A DNA stretch of 13,725 nucleotides from a bacterium (GTDB lineage: Bacteria; Electryoneota; Electryoneia; Electryoneales; Electryoneaceae). Numbering within the stretch: position 1 is the stretch's first letter; every line of letters begins with the position of its first letter. The position numbers and the translations under genes are program-made. The notes under the pieces are model-generated. The model searched no databases, was not told the DNA's origin, and was given only the letters and a program-made list of their open reading frames with translations. Below, piece after piece: positions 7,200 to 13,617 of this stretch. The stretch spans positions 1-13,725 of the forward strand of contig WJJA01000307.1 in assembly GCA_014729955.1 (NCBI GenBank), in the 5' to 3' direction.

Positions 7200-7334
7200 T
7201 GACAAATCCTGAATGCCATTTTTGCAGCAAGCCTGCATTGCGTTTGATCACTTCAACCATCGACCTGTGCATCACTCCTCCCAATCCCGCATCACACCTT
7301 GTGAGAGACAGGCATTGCCCGTGAACCTTAAGGC

Positions 7335-7350
7335 CGGCACAGCTGTTGCA
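7335..7350 (+). promoter_or_regulatory. Sigma-54 (-24/-12) promoter candidate for hsp20
   Basis: CGGCAC-AGCTG-TTGCA keeps the invariant GG and GC with exactly ten bases between them and matches the family consensus YGGCAC-N5-TTGC at every specified position. Transcription would start near 7361, leaving a leader of about 105 bases before the hsp20 ATG at 7466. Sigma-54 control of a small heat-shock gene is known, for instance for ibpB of Escherichia coli. The rest of the 7125-7465 gap holds no gene that I can support. Confidence 0.5.
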
Positions 7351-7374
7351 AATCTAACGGGCGAAACGAAGAAA

Positions 7375-7425
7375 CGGCGGTTGCATACCACCAGAACGAC
7401 GAACCGCCGACTGCATTCGGATGCA
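7375..7425 (+). promoter_or_regulatory. Two inverted repeats in the hsp20 leader
   Basis: CGGCGGTT (7375-7382) pairs with AACCGCCG (7402-7409) over a 19-base loop. TGCAT-TCGG-ATGCA forms a tight second hairpin at 7412-7425. Both fall between the predicted start of transcription and the ribosome site GAAAGGAGGT (7451-7460). They could stabilise the mRNA or sense temperature, but I see no strong pairing that would hide the ribosome site itself, so a thermometer is only a suggestion. Confidence 0.4.
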
Positions 7426-7465
7426 CAATGTAGGTTGTTCGAATTCAACAGAAAGGAGGTCAGCC

Positions 7466-7906
7466 ATGACTCTGACTCGTTGGAAACCTTCGGACAGCTT
7501 GCTCCCGACCCGGTTTGGAAGCATGTTCGAAGATATGATGCGGCAGTGGTGGGGCGATGACGAAGTCGTGGAACGCGTCTGGGCGCCTCGGATGGATGTG
7601 CACGAGGACGAAGCCGGGTACACCATCGAAGCCGATCTGCCCGGCATGAAGCGTGACGACATCTCCATCACCCTGGAGAAGGGCACCTTGACGTTGTCAG
7701 GGGAGCGCAAAGATGAACGTGAGCGCAAGGAAGGCGACCGTGCCATGCGTGAACGTGTCTACGGCAGCTTCAGCCGCAGTGTCTACCTCGGCGACCGTGT
7801 CGAGGAGAAGAAGATTGAAGCGAAGTTTAAGGACGGCGTGCTTCACGTCCATCTCCCGAAAGCCGAGAAAGTGAAGCCGAAAAAGATCGAGATCAAAGCG
7901 AACTGA
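7466..7906 (+). CDS. Small heat-shock protein, Hsp20 family
   Basis: ATP-independent holdase that binds unfolding proteins and passes them to DnaK/DnaJ and ClpB. The ATG at 7466 is set by an excellent ribosome site, GAAAGGAGGT. The 146 residues fit bacterial class A Hsp20 proteins. There is a short N-terminal arm with RFGSMFEDMMRQWW and an alpha-crystallin domain of about residues 40-136, with EADLPGMKRDDISI, LTLSGER and the hallmark GVL (residues 124-126, in KDGVLHVHLPK). The C-terminal I-x-I motif IEI (141-143) is used for oligomer assembly. A dnaJ-type gene follows 333 bases later. No operon with the phage genes is apparent. Confidence 0.95.
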   Translation: MTLTRWKPSDSLLPTRFGSMFEDMMRQWWGDDEVVERVWAPRMDVHEDEAGYTIEADLPGMKRDDISITLEKGTLTLSGERKDERERKEGDRAMRERVYGSFSRSVYLGDRVEEKKIEAKFKDGVLHVHLPKAEKVKPKKIEIKAN

Positions 7907-7940
7907 AGACTTGTTCGTTTGAAGACAGCGCATGACTGTT

Positions 7941-7982
7941 GTGTCGGGTCTTGGCCCGCGTCAGCGGGGTGTGACCCGACAC
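7941..7982. repeat. Palindromic hairpin, dispersed-repeat copy 1
   Basis: GTGTCGGGTC (7941-7950) pairs perfectly with GACCCGACAC (7973-7982). Inside, CCCGC (7955-7959) pairs with GCGGG (7964-7968) around GTCA. The same outline, with clear sequence similarity (GGGTC-YTGGCC...GCGGGRTGTGACCC), recurs at 12239-12280. It looks like a REP-type intergenic element placed just after hsp20. It might act as a terminator or mRNA stabiliser, but there is no T-run. Confidence 0.7.
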
Positions 7983-8034
7983 CCAAACTGGATCTTACAC
8001 GGAACATCATACTGCATACGAACCCCCATTGGTT

Positions 8035-8073
8035 ACGAGGCCGGATTCCCCAAAACGGGGGATTCGGCTTCGT
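8035..8073. repeat. Strong 17-bp hairpin between hsp20 and dnaJ
   Basis: Bases 8035-8051 (ACGAGGCCGGATTCCCC) pair with 8057-8073 (GGGGGATTCGGCTTCGT) around the loop AAAAC, with only three G-U-type pairs. It lacks a following T-run. Sequence differs from the 7941 hairpin. A smaller hairpin, CCCCG-CTGCA-CGGGG, lies at 8195-8209. The 7907-8239 gap holds no supported gene, only these structures and a weak promoter candidate. Confidence 0.6.
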
Positions 8074-8098
8074 CATGAAGCGTGCGGGGCAAGATCGG

Positions 8099-8129
8099 TT
8101 GGACCTGCACCGGATTTGTTTCGTATGAT
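8099..8129 (+). promoter_or_regulatory. Weak sigma-70-type promoter candidate for dnaJ
   Basis: TTGGAC (8099-8104) and TATGAT (8124-8129) resemble -35 and -10 boxes, but the 19-base spacer is long. Transcription would begin near 8136, about 100 bases before the dnaJ start. Offered only because the strong hairpins upstream make readthrough from hsp20 uncertain. Confidence 0.3.
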
Positions 8130-8239
8130 AGGACAGGCAGGACTGTCGGTCACCGGGAACCGAAAGCGCCGCCGGCAGAGCACACAGGGGAAGACCCCGC
8201 TGCACGGGGATGACATGGAAGTCAAGTGAAACGTAGGTC

Positions 8240-9217
8240 ATGAGCGTGGAATACAAGGATTACTACAAGATTCTGGGAGTGGACCGCAGCGCCTCCAAAG
8301 AGGATATCAAGAAGGCGTACCGTACGTTGTCCCGGAAGTACCACCCCGATGTGAACAAGGAGGCGGGCGCCGAGGACAAATTCAAAGATGTCCAGGAAGC
8401 GTACGATGTACTCGGCGACGAAACGAAGCGCAAGAAGTATGACCGGCTCGGCGCCGACTGGAAGCACGGCCAGAGCTTCCGCCCGGAGGATTTCGAAGGA
8501 TTCAACATCCACTTCGGGCAGGGCGGAGGCGGCGGACAGCGTATGCACTTCGGTGGAAGCGGCTTTTCCGACTTCTTCGATGCGATCTTCGGCGGCATGG
8601 GGGGGATGGGCGGTATGGGCGGCCGGCAGGCCGGTGCCGATCCCTTCGGAGGGCAGTACAGTCCCCGCGGACGGCAGGGCAAGGGCCGTGACGTGGAAGC
8701 CGAATACGAGCTCTCGATTGAAGATCTGTACGCCGGCGGTACCCATAACCTGCAGCTGCAGTCGCAGGAAGGGCCGAAGAATATCAGCTTCACCATCAAG
8801 CCCGGCCTGAAGCATGGATCCAAAATCAAGTTGAAAGGCAAAGGTCTTTCCGGTCCGGGCGGGGTGAAGGGAGACCTCTTCCTGAAGATTGCTTTGAAGC
8901 CGCACAGGTGGTTCACCCCGGACGGTTTCGATTTGCGTGTCAAAGTCCCGGTCGCCCCCTGGGAGGCGGCCCTCGGCGGAAAGGTCGAAGTGCCCACCCC
9001 GGAAGGCAATGTCCGCATGACCCTCAAACCCGGAACGGTGTCGGGCAGGAAGCTGAAACTGGAGGGGAAAGGACTACCGCGTACCGGCGACCGCCACGGC
9101 GACCTGATTGCGGAAATCGAGGTCACCGTTCCCGAAAAGCTGTCCGGGAAGGAGAAAGAGCTGTACGAGAAACTGAAGAACGCGAGCGAATTCAAGCCGC
9201 GAGAGTGGAGTAAATAA
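8240..9217 (+). CDS. DnaJ-class co-chaperone, CbpA type (no zinc finger)
   Basis: Hsp40 that delivers clients to DnaK and stimulates its ATPase. The J domain spans residues 5-70 (KDYYKILGVDRSASKEDIKKAY) with the essential HPD at 35-37. A Gly/Phe-rich linker of about residues 88-140 follows and includes the low-complexity run GGMGGMGGMGG. The two C-terminal beta-sandwich domains cover about 150-310 (VEAEYELSIEDLYAGGT, PGGVKGDLFLKI, GDRHGDLIAEI). There are no CxxCxGxG zinc repeats, so it is CbpA-like rather than canonical DnaJ; the 325-residue length also fits CbpA. The ribosome site before the ATG is weak (ACGTAGG). Pairing with hsp20 suggests a stress-protection cluster. No DnaK or GrpE gene lies in the window. 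Confidence 0.93.
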   Translation: MSVEYKDYYKILGVDRSASKEDIKKAYRTLSRKYHPDVNKEAGAEDKFKDVQEAYDVLGDETKRKKYDRLGADWKHGQSFRPEDFEGFNIHFGQGGGGGQRMHFGGSGFSDFFDAIFGGMGGMGGMGGRQAGADPFGGQYSPRGRQGKGRDVEAEYELSIEDLYAGGTHNLQLQSQEGPKNISFTIKPGLKHGSKIKLKGKGLSGPGGVKGDLFLKIALKPHRWFTPDGFDLRVKVPVAPWEAALGGKVEVPTPEGNVRMTLKPGTVSGRKLKLEGKGLPRTGDRHGDLIAEIEVTVPEKLSGKEKELYEKLKNASEFKPREWSK

Positions 9218-9247
9218 ACTGCTGAAGTAGCAGGATTCTATCGTCCG

Positions 9248-9279
9248 GCCTGCACCTGCGTGCGGGCATTCGTATTTTT
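9248..9279 (+). terminator. Likely rho-independent terminator of dnaJ
   Basis: GCCTGCAC (9248-9255) pairs with GTGCGGGC (9260-9267) around CTGC, giving an 8-bp stem with one G-U pair. After six bases comes ATTTTT, ending at 9279. The T-run is slightly displaced from the stem, which lowers certainty. Confidence 0.6.
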
Positions 9280-9314
9280 CAGGTTGACACGAACCTGTCT
9301 CCCCGTCACCGGGG
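9280..9314. promoter_or_regulatory. Two inverted repeats before the wall-protein gene
   Basis: CAGGTT-GACACG-AACCTG (9280-9297) is a perfect 6-6-6 repeat of operator size, and CCCCG-TCAC-CGGGG (9301-9314) forms a small hairpin. TTGACA at 9284-9289 overlaps the first repeat and looks like a -35 box, but no -10 box lies at 16-18 bases, so I call the repeats a possible regulator site only. Confidence 0.35.
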
Positions 9315-9344
9315 ATACTCTCGCCGGTCAATAAGGACGATGTG

Positions 9345-11948
9345 ATGAAACCAGTTTCTTTTCAGTCCCCGAGTGTTCGCCGCCTTGTCTCCCTGTTCCT
9401 GCTGCAGATGGTTTGTTTGACCGTCCTGCCCGGTTGTGCCCGTGCTGAAACGACGTACCATCCAGTGGTTGAAGAGTGGCTGGAAACGATGCGCTCGGAC
9501 GGCCTGGCGCTCTCCACGGCAGAGCGTACGGCCGTCGAAAACGCCCCTCGTGCCGCGCATCCCCGGCGTGATGCGCTGCTTGAGCGTTATCCGGACATCC
9601 TGGCGGCCGTGGAGGCATTTCGTAATACCCACAAACAGGGATTCGAACATCTGAGCGGCTCCGAGCGCGCGGAACGTTTGCGGATCGCAGAGGATGCGAT
9701 CCGTGCGATTCTGACGGAGGTGCTCTGGCCGCTGTGGTCGGGAGGCGCATGGACCATCAACGGCACCGCGCAAATCCCGCAGTCGGGCTCGATTGCCTGC
9801 GGGCACTATGTCCAACGCCTGATGACCGCCTCCGGTTTTCAGGTCGAATCACGTCCCGGCTTACACATGGCACACCTCGCCTCCGACGAGCAGGTCTGGT
9901 CCTGGGGAGGCGTGCACCGGGAGAACCTGGGCGGATGGGATGGTCTGGAACGTTTTGTCGCGCACGAAGGGCATGGAGTCTACATCGTCGGGATGAGCGC
10001 GGACTGGGGGCATGTGATGTTTCTGCACGCGCAGCGGGGCCGACCGCCGCAGCTGAACCATGCCGGACCGTCGCCGGGCGGGGCCAATGTCACCTATGAT
10101 CGGGCGGAGCCTTACGTGAAGAGATTCCTCCGGCCTTATCTCGTTCACGCGGTCAAACTGGACAGCGTCTTCGCACGCAAATGGCTTACCGGAAAGGCGT
10201 TCTATCCGATCAAAACCAAAACTTACCCGGGTGAATCCTCGCCGCCGCAACGTGTTGCTACGATTCAGACCCGCTTGCGTGACCTGGGATACTACCGGCT
10301 TACGGTAGACTACGAGTACGGTCCCGGGACGCGGTCGGCGATCGGTTCCTTCCAGCGTCGCAACAATCTCCCGATCACCCTGCTGCCGGACGATCCCACA
10401 CTGGCGGTCCTGGAGGATGCGCTGCCGGCGTCCGACGAGAGGCGGGGTGGATACGGCCGTCTGATCAAGGCGGAAGATCATGTGAACCGGCAGGTGCGTG
10501 ACCTGATCCGGGCACAGGGTCTCGGCTATCCGTCCGCCCGTGTCTACCTGCGTGCATTCAAGGCGGAACGCGAGCTGGAGCTGTGGGCGGCAGAGGGCGC
10601 GGCCGCGGAGTATGTCCTGGTGAAGACCTATCCCATTACTGCCTTTTCCGGACAGCTCGGGCCGAAATATCGCGAGGGCGACGGGCAAATCCCGGAAGGC
10701 TGCTATCATATCGAACGGTACAATCCCGCAAGCAGCTTTCATCTTTCCCTGGGACTGGACTATCCCAACCGTATTGACCGTGCACGCGCCGGTTCCCGGT
10801 CCCCGGGCGGTGACATCTTTATCCACGGCGACCGTGCCACCATCGGCTGCATCCCCATCGGCGACAAATCGATCGAAGAACTGTATGTGATCGCTATGGA
10901 TGCACGTGACCACGGCGGTGAACCGATTCCGGTGCACATCTTTCCCTACCGGTTCGGCAGCACCACGTTAGACACTAACGGCACCCCTGAAGACATACGA
11001 TCCTTGTGGAACGACCTGGAAGTTGTGTATCGGCACTTCGAGAGGACACGAATCCTGCCGCCGGTTCAGATCCGGAGCGGACGATACTGTGTGGACAGTC
11101 GCCGTGCATCGGGAAACCGCACCCCGCCACGCATGGCATTGCCGGGAACAGGGGAATGCGGGGGCGATGTCTATTCCTGGGCTGAAGGCACGAACGATTC
11201 AGACCGCCTGGACCATCGTTTCGATCCGCCGCAGGGATATGAACGCGTGCCGGTCAGTGAAAGGAGTTACGGCGCATGGCTTCGCGGACTGCCGCTTGAG
11301 CCGGGACGAGGGGTCGTGCTCTATCATGACGGTCGGCAGAAGCACAACCAACGCAACCATGCCGCGGTGGTAGCCGTCGACTGCGGCGCGAAAGATCTGC
11401 AGCAGTGCGCCGATGCGGTAATACGTCTGCATGCGGAGTACCTCTACGGCACAAACCGCCGTGACCTCATCGCCTACCACTTCACCAGCGGCGATCTCTG
11501 CCGCTGGTCGGACTGGAAGCACGGCTACCGTCCTTTGGTGCAGGGCAATGACGTCCGTTTTATGCAACGCGCGGCACCCGACAGTTCGTACGCAAGCTTC
11601 CGCTCCTACCTGGACACCGTCTTCATGTACGCCGGCACTCTTTCCATTCACCGCGAAGCGAAACCGGTCCCGGCGGGCGAAACGGCTCAACCGGGCGATT
11701 TCCTGCTCGATCCCGGTTCACCCGGGCATGCGATGCTGGTCATCGATGCCGCACACCGGTCCGAAACCGGCGAAGAAACCATCCTGCTCGCACAAAGCTA
11801 CATGCCCGCGCAAAGCATCCATATCGTGAACAACCTCACCGATCCTGCGCTCAGCCCCTGGTACCGATGGAGTCATGAACGGGAGATCCAGACGCCCGAC
11901 TGGCGGTTTGAACCCGGTCAGCTCTACCGTTGGACCAGGCTCCGTTAG
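9345..11948 (+). CDS. Four-domain cell-wall lipoprotein: papain/NlpC-like, PG-binding, YafK-type L,D-transpeptidase, DUF4846
   Basis: Predicted envelope enzyme of 867 residues. The ATG at 9345 follows AAGGA at 9333-9337; a GTG one codon earlier is less likely. Residues 1-31 end in LTVLPGC, a plausible lipobox with lipidation at Cys31. A papain/NlpC-like domain of about 100-260 has SIACGHYVQRLM (Cys152) and DWGHVMFL (His223) as likely catalytic residues. Residues 303-345 (IQTRLRDLGYY...YGPGTRSAIGSFQRRN) are a PG_binding_1 domain. Residues 380-535 form an L,D-transpeptidase of the YafK kind with IFIHGDRATIGCIP (His494, Cys502), which would cross-link peptidoglycan or attach or release proteins. 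Residues of about 620-866 match DUF4846 (YGAWLRGLPL, DLQQCADAVIRLHAEYLYG, LAQSYMPAQSIHI, SPWY). The order is unusual for one protein. The TAG stop abuts MITE copy B. Confidence 0.88.
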   Translation: MKPVSFQSPSVRRLVSLFLLQMVCLTVLPGCARAETTYHPVVEEWLETMRSDGLALSTAERTAVENAPRAAHPRRDALLERYPDILAAVEAFRNTHKQGFEHLSGSERAERLRIAEDAIRAILTEVLWPLWSGGAWTINGTAQIPQSGSIACGHYVQRLMTASGFQVESRPGLHMAHLASDEQVWSWGGVHRENLGGWDGLERFVAHEGHGVYIVGMSADWGHVMFLHAQRGRPPQLNHAGPSPGGANVTYDRAEPYVKRFLRPYLVHAVKLDSVFARKWLTGKAFYPIKTKTYPGESSPPQRVATIQTRLRDLGYYRLTVDYEYGPGTRSAIGSFQRRNNLPITLLPDDPTLAVLEDALPASDERRGGYGRLIKAEDHVNRQVRDLIRAQGLGYPSARVYLRAFKAERELELWAAEGAAAEYVLVKTYPITAFSGQLGPKYREGDGQIPEGCYHIERYNPASSFHLSLGLDYPNRIDRARAGSRSPGGDIFIHGDRATIGCIPIGDKSIEELYVIAMDARDHGGEPIPVHIFPYRFGSTTLDTNGTPEDIRSLWNDLEVVYRHFERTRILPPVQIRSGRYCVDSRRASGNRTPPRMALPGTGECGGDVYSWAEGTNDSDRLDHRFDPPQGYERVPVSERSYGAWLRGLPLEPGRGVVLYHDGRQKHNQRNHAAVVAVDCGAKDLQQCADAVIRLHAEYLYGTNRRDLIAYHFTSGDLCRWSDWKHGYRPLVQGNDVRFMQRAAPDSSYASFRSYLDTVFMYAGTLSIHREAKPVPAGETAQPGDFLLDPGSPGHAMLVIDAAHRSETGEETILLAQSYMPAQSIHIVNNLTDPALSPWYRWSHEREIQTPDWRFEPGQLYRWTRLR

Positions 11949-12193
11949 CCCGAATATTTCATGAATGGAGAGAACATTCTTTTCTAAAAGATATATTAAC
12001 AATAAGATAATGTCACGCTGTACAGGCTTTCTCTGACACAGATTGTGTCCAGGCCAATCTCATCTATTCATTCCCCCTTCGGGCGGTCCCAACTGCGTCA
12101 TCTGCTTTGTTCCGAAGGATTCGCGGTATTGCCATACAGCTTCATCCTTCGCGCCTCACATCTGACACAGTTTGTACTCGTGAAATATGCGGG
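11949..12193 (-). mobile_element. MITE copy B, 245 bp, complete, inverted, with TTAG target duplication
   Basis: Same length as copy A and its reverse complement in layout. It begins CCCGAATATTTCATGAA and ends with the inverse of CCCGCATATTTCACGAG. TTAG flanks it at 11945-11948 and 12194-12197, so it inserted independently of the other copies. The duplicated TTAG contains the TAG stop of the wall-protein gene. The two ends and the stem-forming third are almost identical to copy A, while the middle (about 12007-12035) has diverged strongly. TCTGACACAG-TTGT-like motifs occur at 12032-12047 and 12161-12176. CCCCC-TTCG-GGCGG near 12075-12088 would form a UUCG-loop hairpin with one mismatch. No coding capacity. 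Confidence 0.93.
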
Positions 12194-12238
12194 TTAGTGG
12201 ACCGCATCACGTACGGCGGGTGACACGTTCCAAGCGTT

Positions 12239-12280
12239 CCACCGGGTCCTGGCCTGTGTCCGCGGGATGTGACCCAGTGG
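12239..12280. repeat. Palindromic hairpin, dispersed-repeat copy 2
   Basis: CCACCGGGTC (12239-12248) pairs with GACCCAGTGG (12271-12280), nine of ten positions. The centre (CTGGCCTGTGTCCGCGGGATGT) resembles the centre of the hairpin at 7941-7982. Same arm length and same 22-base centre, so the two appear to be members of one family. Confidence 0.65.
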
Positions 12281-12316
12281 ATCATCAACGACACTGTCGG
12301 TAGATCCCGCAGATCC

Positions 12317-12375
12317 GTTCAACTGTCAGGTCACACACGACCAAATCGTGCGTAAGACCTGACTTACCGTTGAAC
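12317..12375. repeat. Three-part nested inverted repeat before the EcsC-like gene
   Basis: Outer GTTCAA (12317-12322) with TTGAAC (12370-12375), middle GTCAGGTC (12325-12332) with GACCTGAC (12356-12363), and inner CACGA (12336-12340) with TCGTG (12346-12350), loop CCAAA. All arms are perfect. It could be a terminator-like or regulatory RNA fold or another palindrome class. The 12194-12468 gap otherwise holds no gene that I can support. Confidence 0.65.
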
Positions 12376-12468
12376 CTCTCCCCGAGGGAGGATCCAGGGA
12401 TCGTCTCCCGGGCTATGGCATCGTACCTTATAGTCTTTCAGACGAGTTACAGCGGCGGTATCCCGAGC

Positions 12469-13617
12469 ATGAGAATCCCTCGACAGCTGAAAAACCTTGT
12501 CCGCAAGCAGCTTGAGCAGCAGCTGCGCAACGTGATCGCCACCGGCGTCGATCCGCAGAAAAGCGCGTTGCGTATCCGTCAGCTGCAGTTGGATCTTCCG
12601 AACCTTACGCAGGCGGAGCTTGCGAAGAAGCTGATCGACAAGGCGAAGAACAAGGCTTCCTGGTCCGGTGCGGGCAGCGGCGCGGGTGCGACCCTCTCGG
12701 AAGCGCTGATCGCGCTGCCGGACCCGACAGGCATCAGCAAGGTCTCCGGTATCACCGGCCTCGTTGCATCGGTCGCGGGTGACATTACCGCCACGTCTCG
12801 CGCCCAGGTGCAGCTGATCTACGACCTCGCCCAGCTGTACGGCGTTCCCTATGCGCTGGACGACACCGACGAAGCGTGGACCATTCTGCTCGCCTCCCAG
12901 GGTGCGCGCGGCAGCGAGAAAGAGCAGGATGCACCGAAGCAGGGCGCCGGCCCGATGATGTTCGAAAGCCGTGCCATGGAAAAGATGCAGGGTCTGCTCC
13001 GCCAGGGGTTCCGTCGCGGCAGCAACGACTGGATTCGGCGATTTATCCTGCTGGAATTGTCCAAGGTGCTGGCGTCACGTTCGGTGCTGCTCGCCACTCC
13101 GGTGATCAACGCCGCTTTCGGGGCGGGGTTCAATGCGATCGACACCATTCGTGTCGGCAAATGGAGCCTGGTGCGTGCGCGTGTACGCAAAGAGGTGTTC
13201 CGTCGCGTGGATGATCTGCTCGCTGCGGGAGGTCGTGAGCTCACGGTCGAGCTTATCGCGGTGGTGCTCTATGCCGCGACGCCGGGCGACCGCCTCACCG
13301 CGAACGGCGCCATGCTGCTGCGTCAGTGCATGAAGCGTGCGGCGTTGACCGATGAAGAGCAACACCGGCTGGAAACGCTGCTGGACCGTGATGATGCACG
13401 TCTCGCGATTGAGGAACGGCTCGGCGAAATTGAGTCGCAGACGATTCGCGACGAGTTGATGGAGCTGGCGGTGCTGATCAACGCCGCGACAACGTTCAAC
13501 TCGAACCCGGAAGATCACCGTGTGCTGCGTGCATTGGGAAGCGCGCTGGACGTCTCTTACCGCCCCGGTCGACTCGGGCAGTGGGTCGTGACCCTGAAAC
13601 GCGGCGAAAAAAGATAG
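12469..13617 (+). CDS. EcsC-like protein with possible TerB-like C-terminal domain
   Basis: A 382-residue protein from the ATG at 12469 (MRIPRQLKNLVRKQLEQQLRN); upstream the frame runs to a TTG inside the nested hairpin at 12370, which I reject. No strong ribosome site is seen (only GGCGG about 13 bases upstream), so the start is uncertain; ATG 12415 is an alternative. A basic amphipathic N-terminus is followed by a region of about residues 65-245 with GAGSGAGATL, a hydrophobic glycine-rich stretch (ISGITGLVASVAG-like), QLIYDLAQLYGVP and a second glycine-rich stretch (AFGAGFNAIDTIRVG), all typical of EcsC-family membrane-associated proteins. Residues of about 256-370 form an all-helical double repeat that resembles TerB-like domains, though the usual acidic metal sites are poor. 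The role is unknown; EcsC relatives are linked to membrane stress or secretion. The TAG stop abuts MITE copy C. Confidence 0.6.
   Translation: MRIPRQLKNLVRKQLEQQLRNVIATGVDPQKSALRIRQLQLDLPNLTQAELAKKLIDKAKNKASWSGAGSGAGATLSEALIALPDPTGISKVSGITGLVASVAGDITATSRAQVQLIYDLAQLYGVPYALDDTDEAWTILLASQGARGSEKEQDAPKQGAGPMMFESRAMEKMQGLLRQGFRRGSNDWIRRFILLELSKVLASRSVLLATPVINAAFGAGFNAIDTIRVGKWSLVRARVRKEVFRRVDDLLAAGGRELTVELIAVVLYAATPGDRLTANGAMLLRQCMKRAALTDEEQHRLETLLDRDDARLAIEERLGEIESQTIRDELMELAVLINAATTFNSNPEDHRVLRALGSALDVSYRPGRLGQWVVTLKRGEKR

Noticed and set aside
7139..7324. Open frame of 61 codons with several Cys in the hsp20 upstream region
   Set aside because: No ribosome site, overlaps the regulatory region, composition not protein-like; treated as non-coding.
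8263..9195. Long reverse-strand frame opposite dnaJ (310 codons)
   Set aside because: Shadow of the GC-rich dnaJ gene; composition (Pro/Ser/Arg-rich) and lack of start signals do not support a gene.
9284..9312. TTGACA as a sigma-70 -35 box
   Set aside because: No acceptable -10 hexamer at 16-18 bases; it lies within an inverted repeat.
9861..10937. Long reverse-strand frame opposite the wall-protein gene (358 codons)
   Set aside because: Shadow frame; the forward gene has clear domains and catalytic motifs.
2657..12193. One large composite transposon between MITE copies A and B
   Set aside because: Each copy has its own distinct 4-bp duplication (CTAT and TTAG), showing separate insertions.
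12370..12468. Upstream extension of the EcsC-like gene to a TTG codon
   Set aside because: The TTG lies in the outer arm of a nested hairpin and has no ribosome site; the ATG at 12469 gives a more natural N-terminus.
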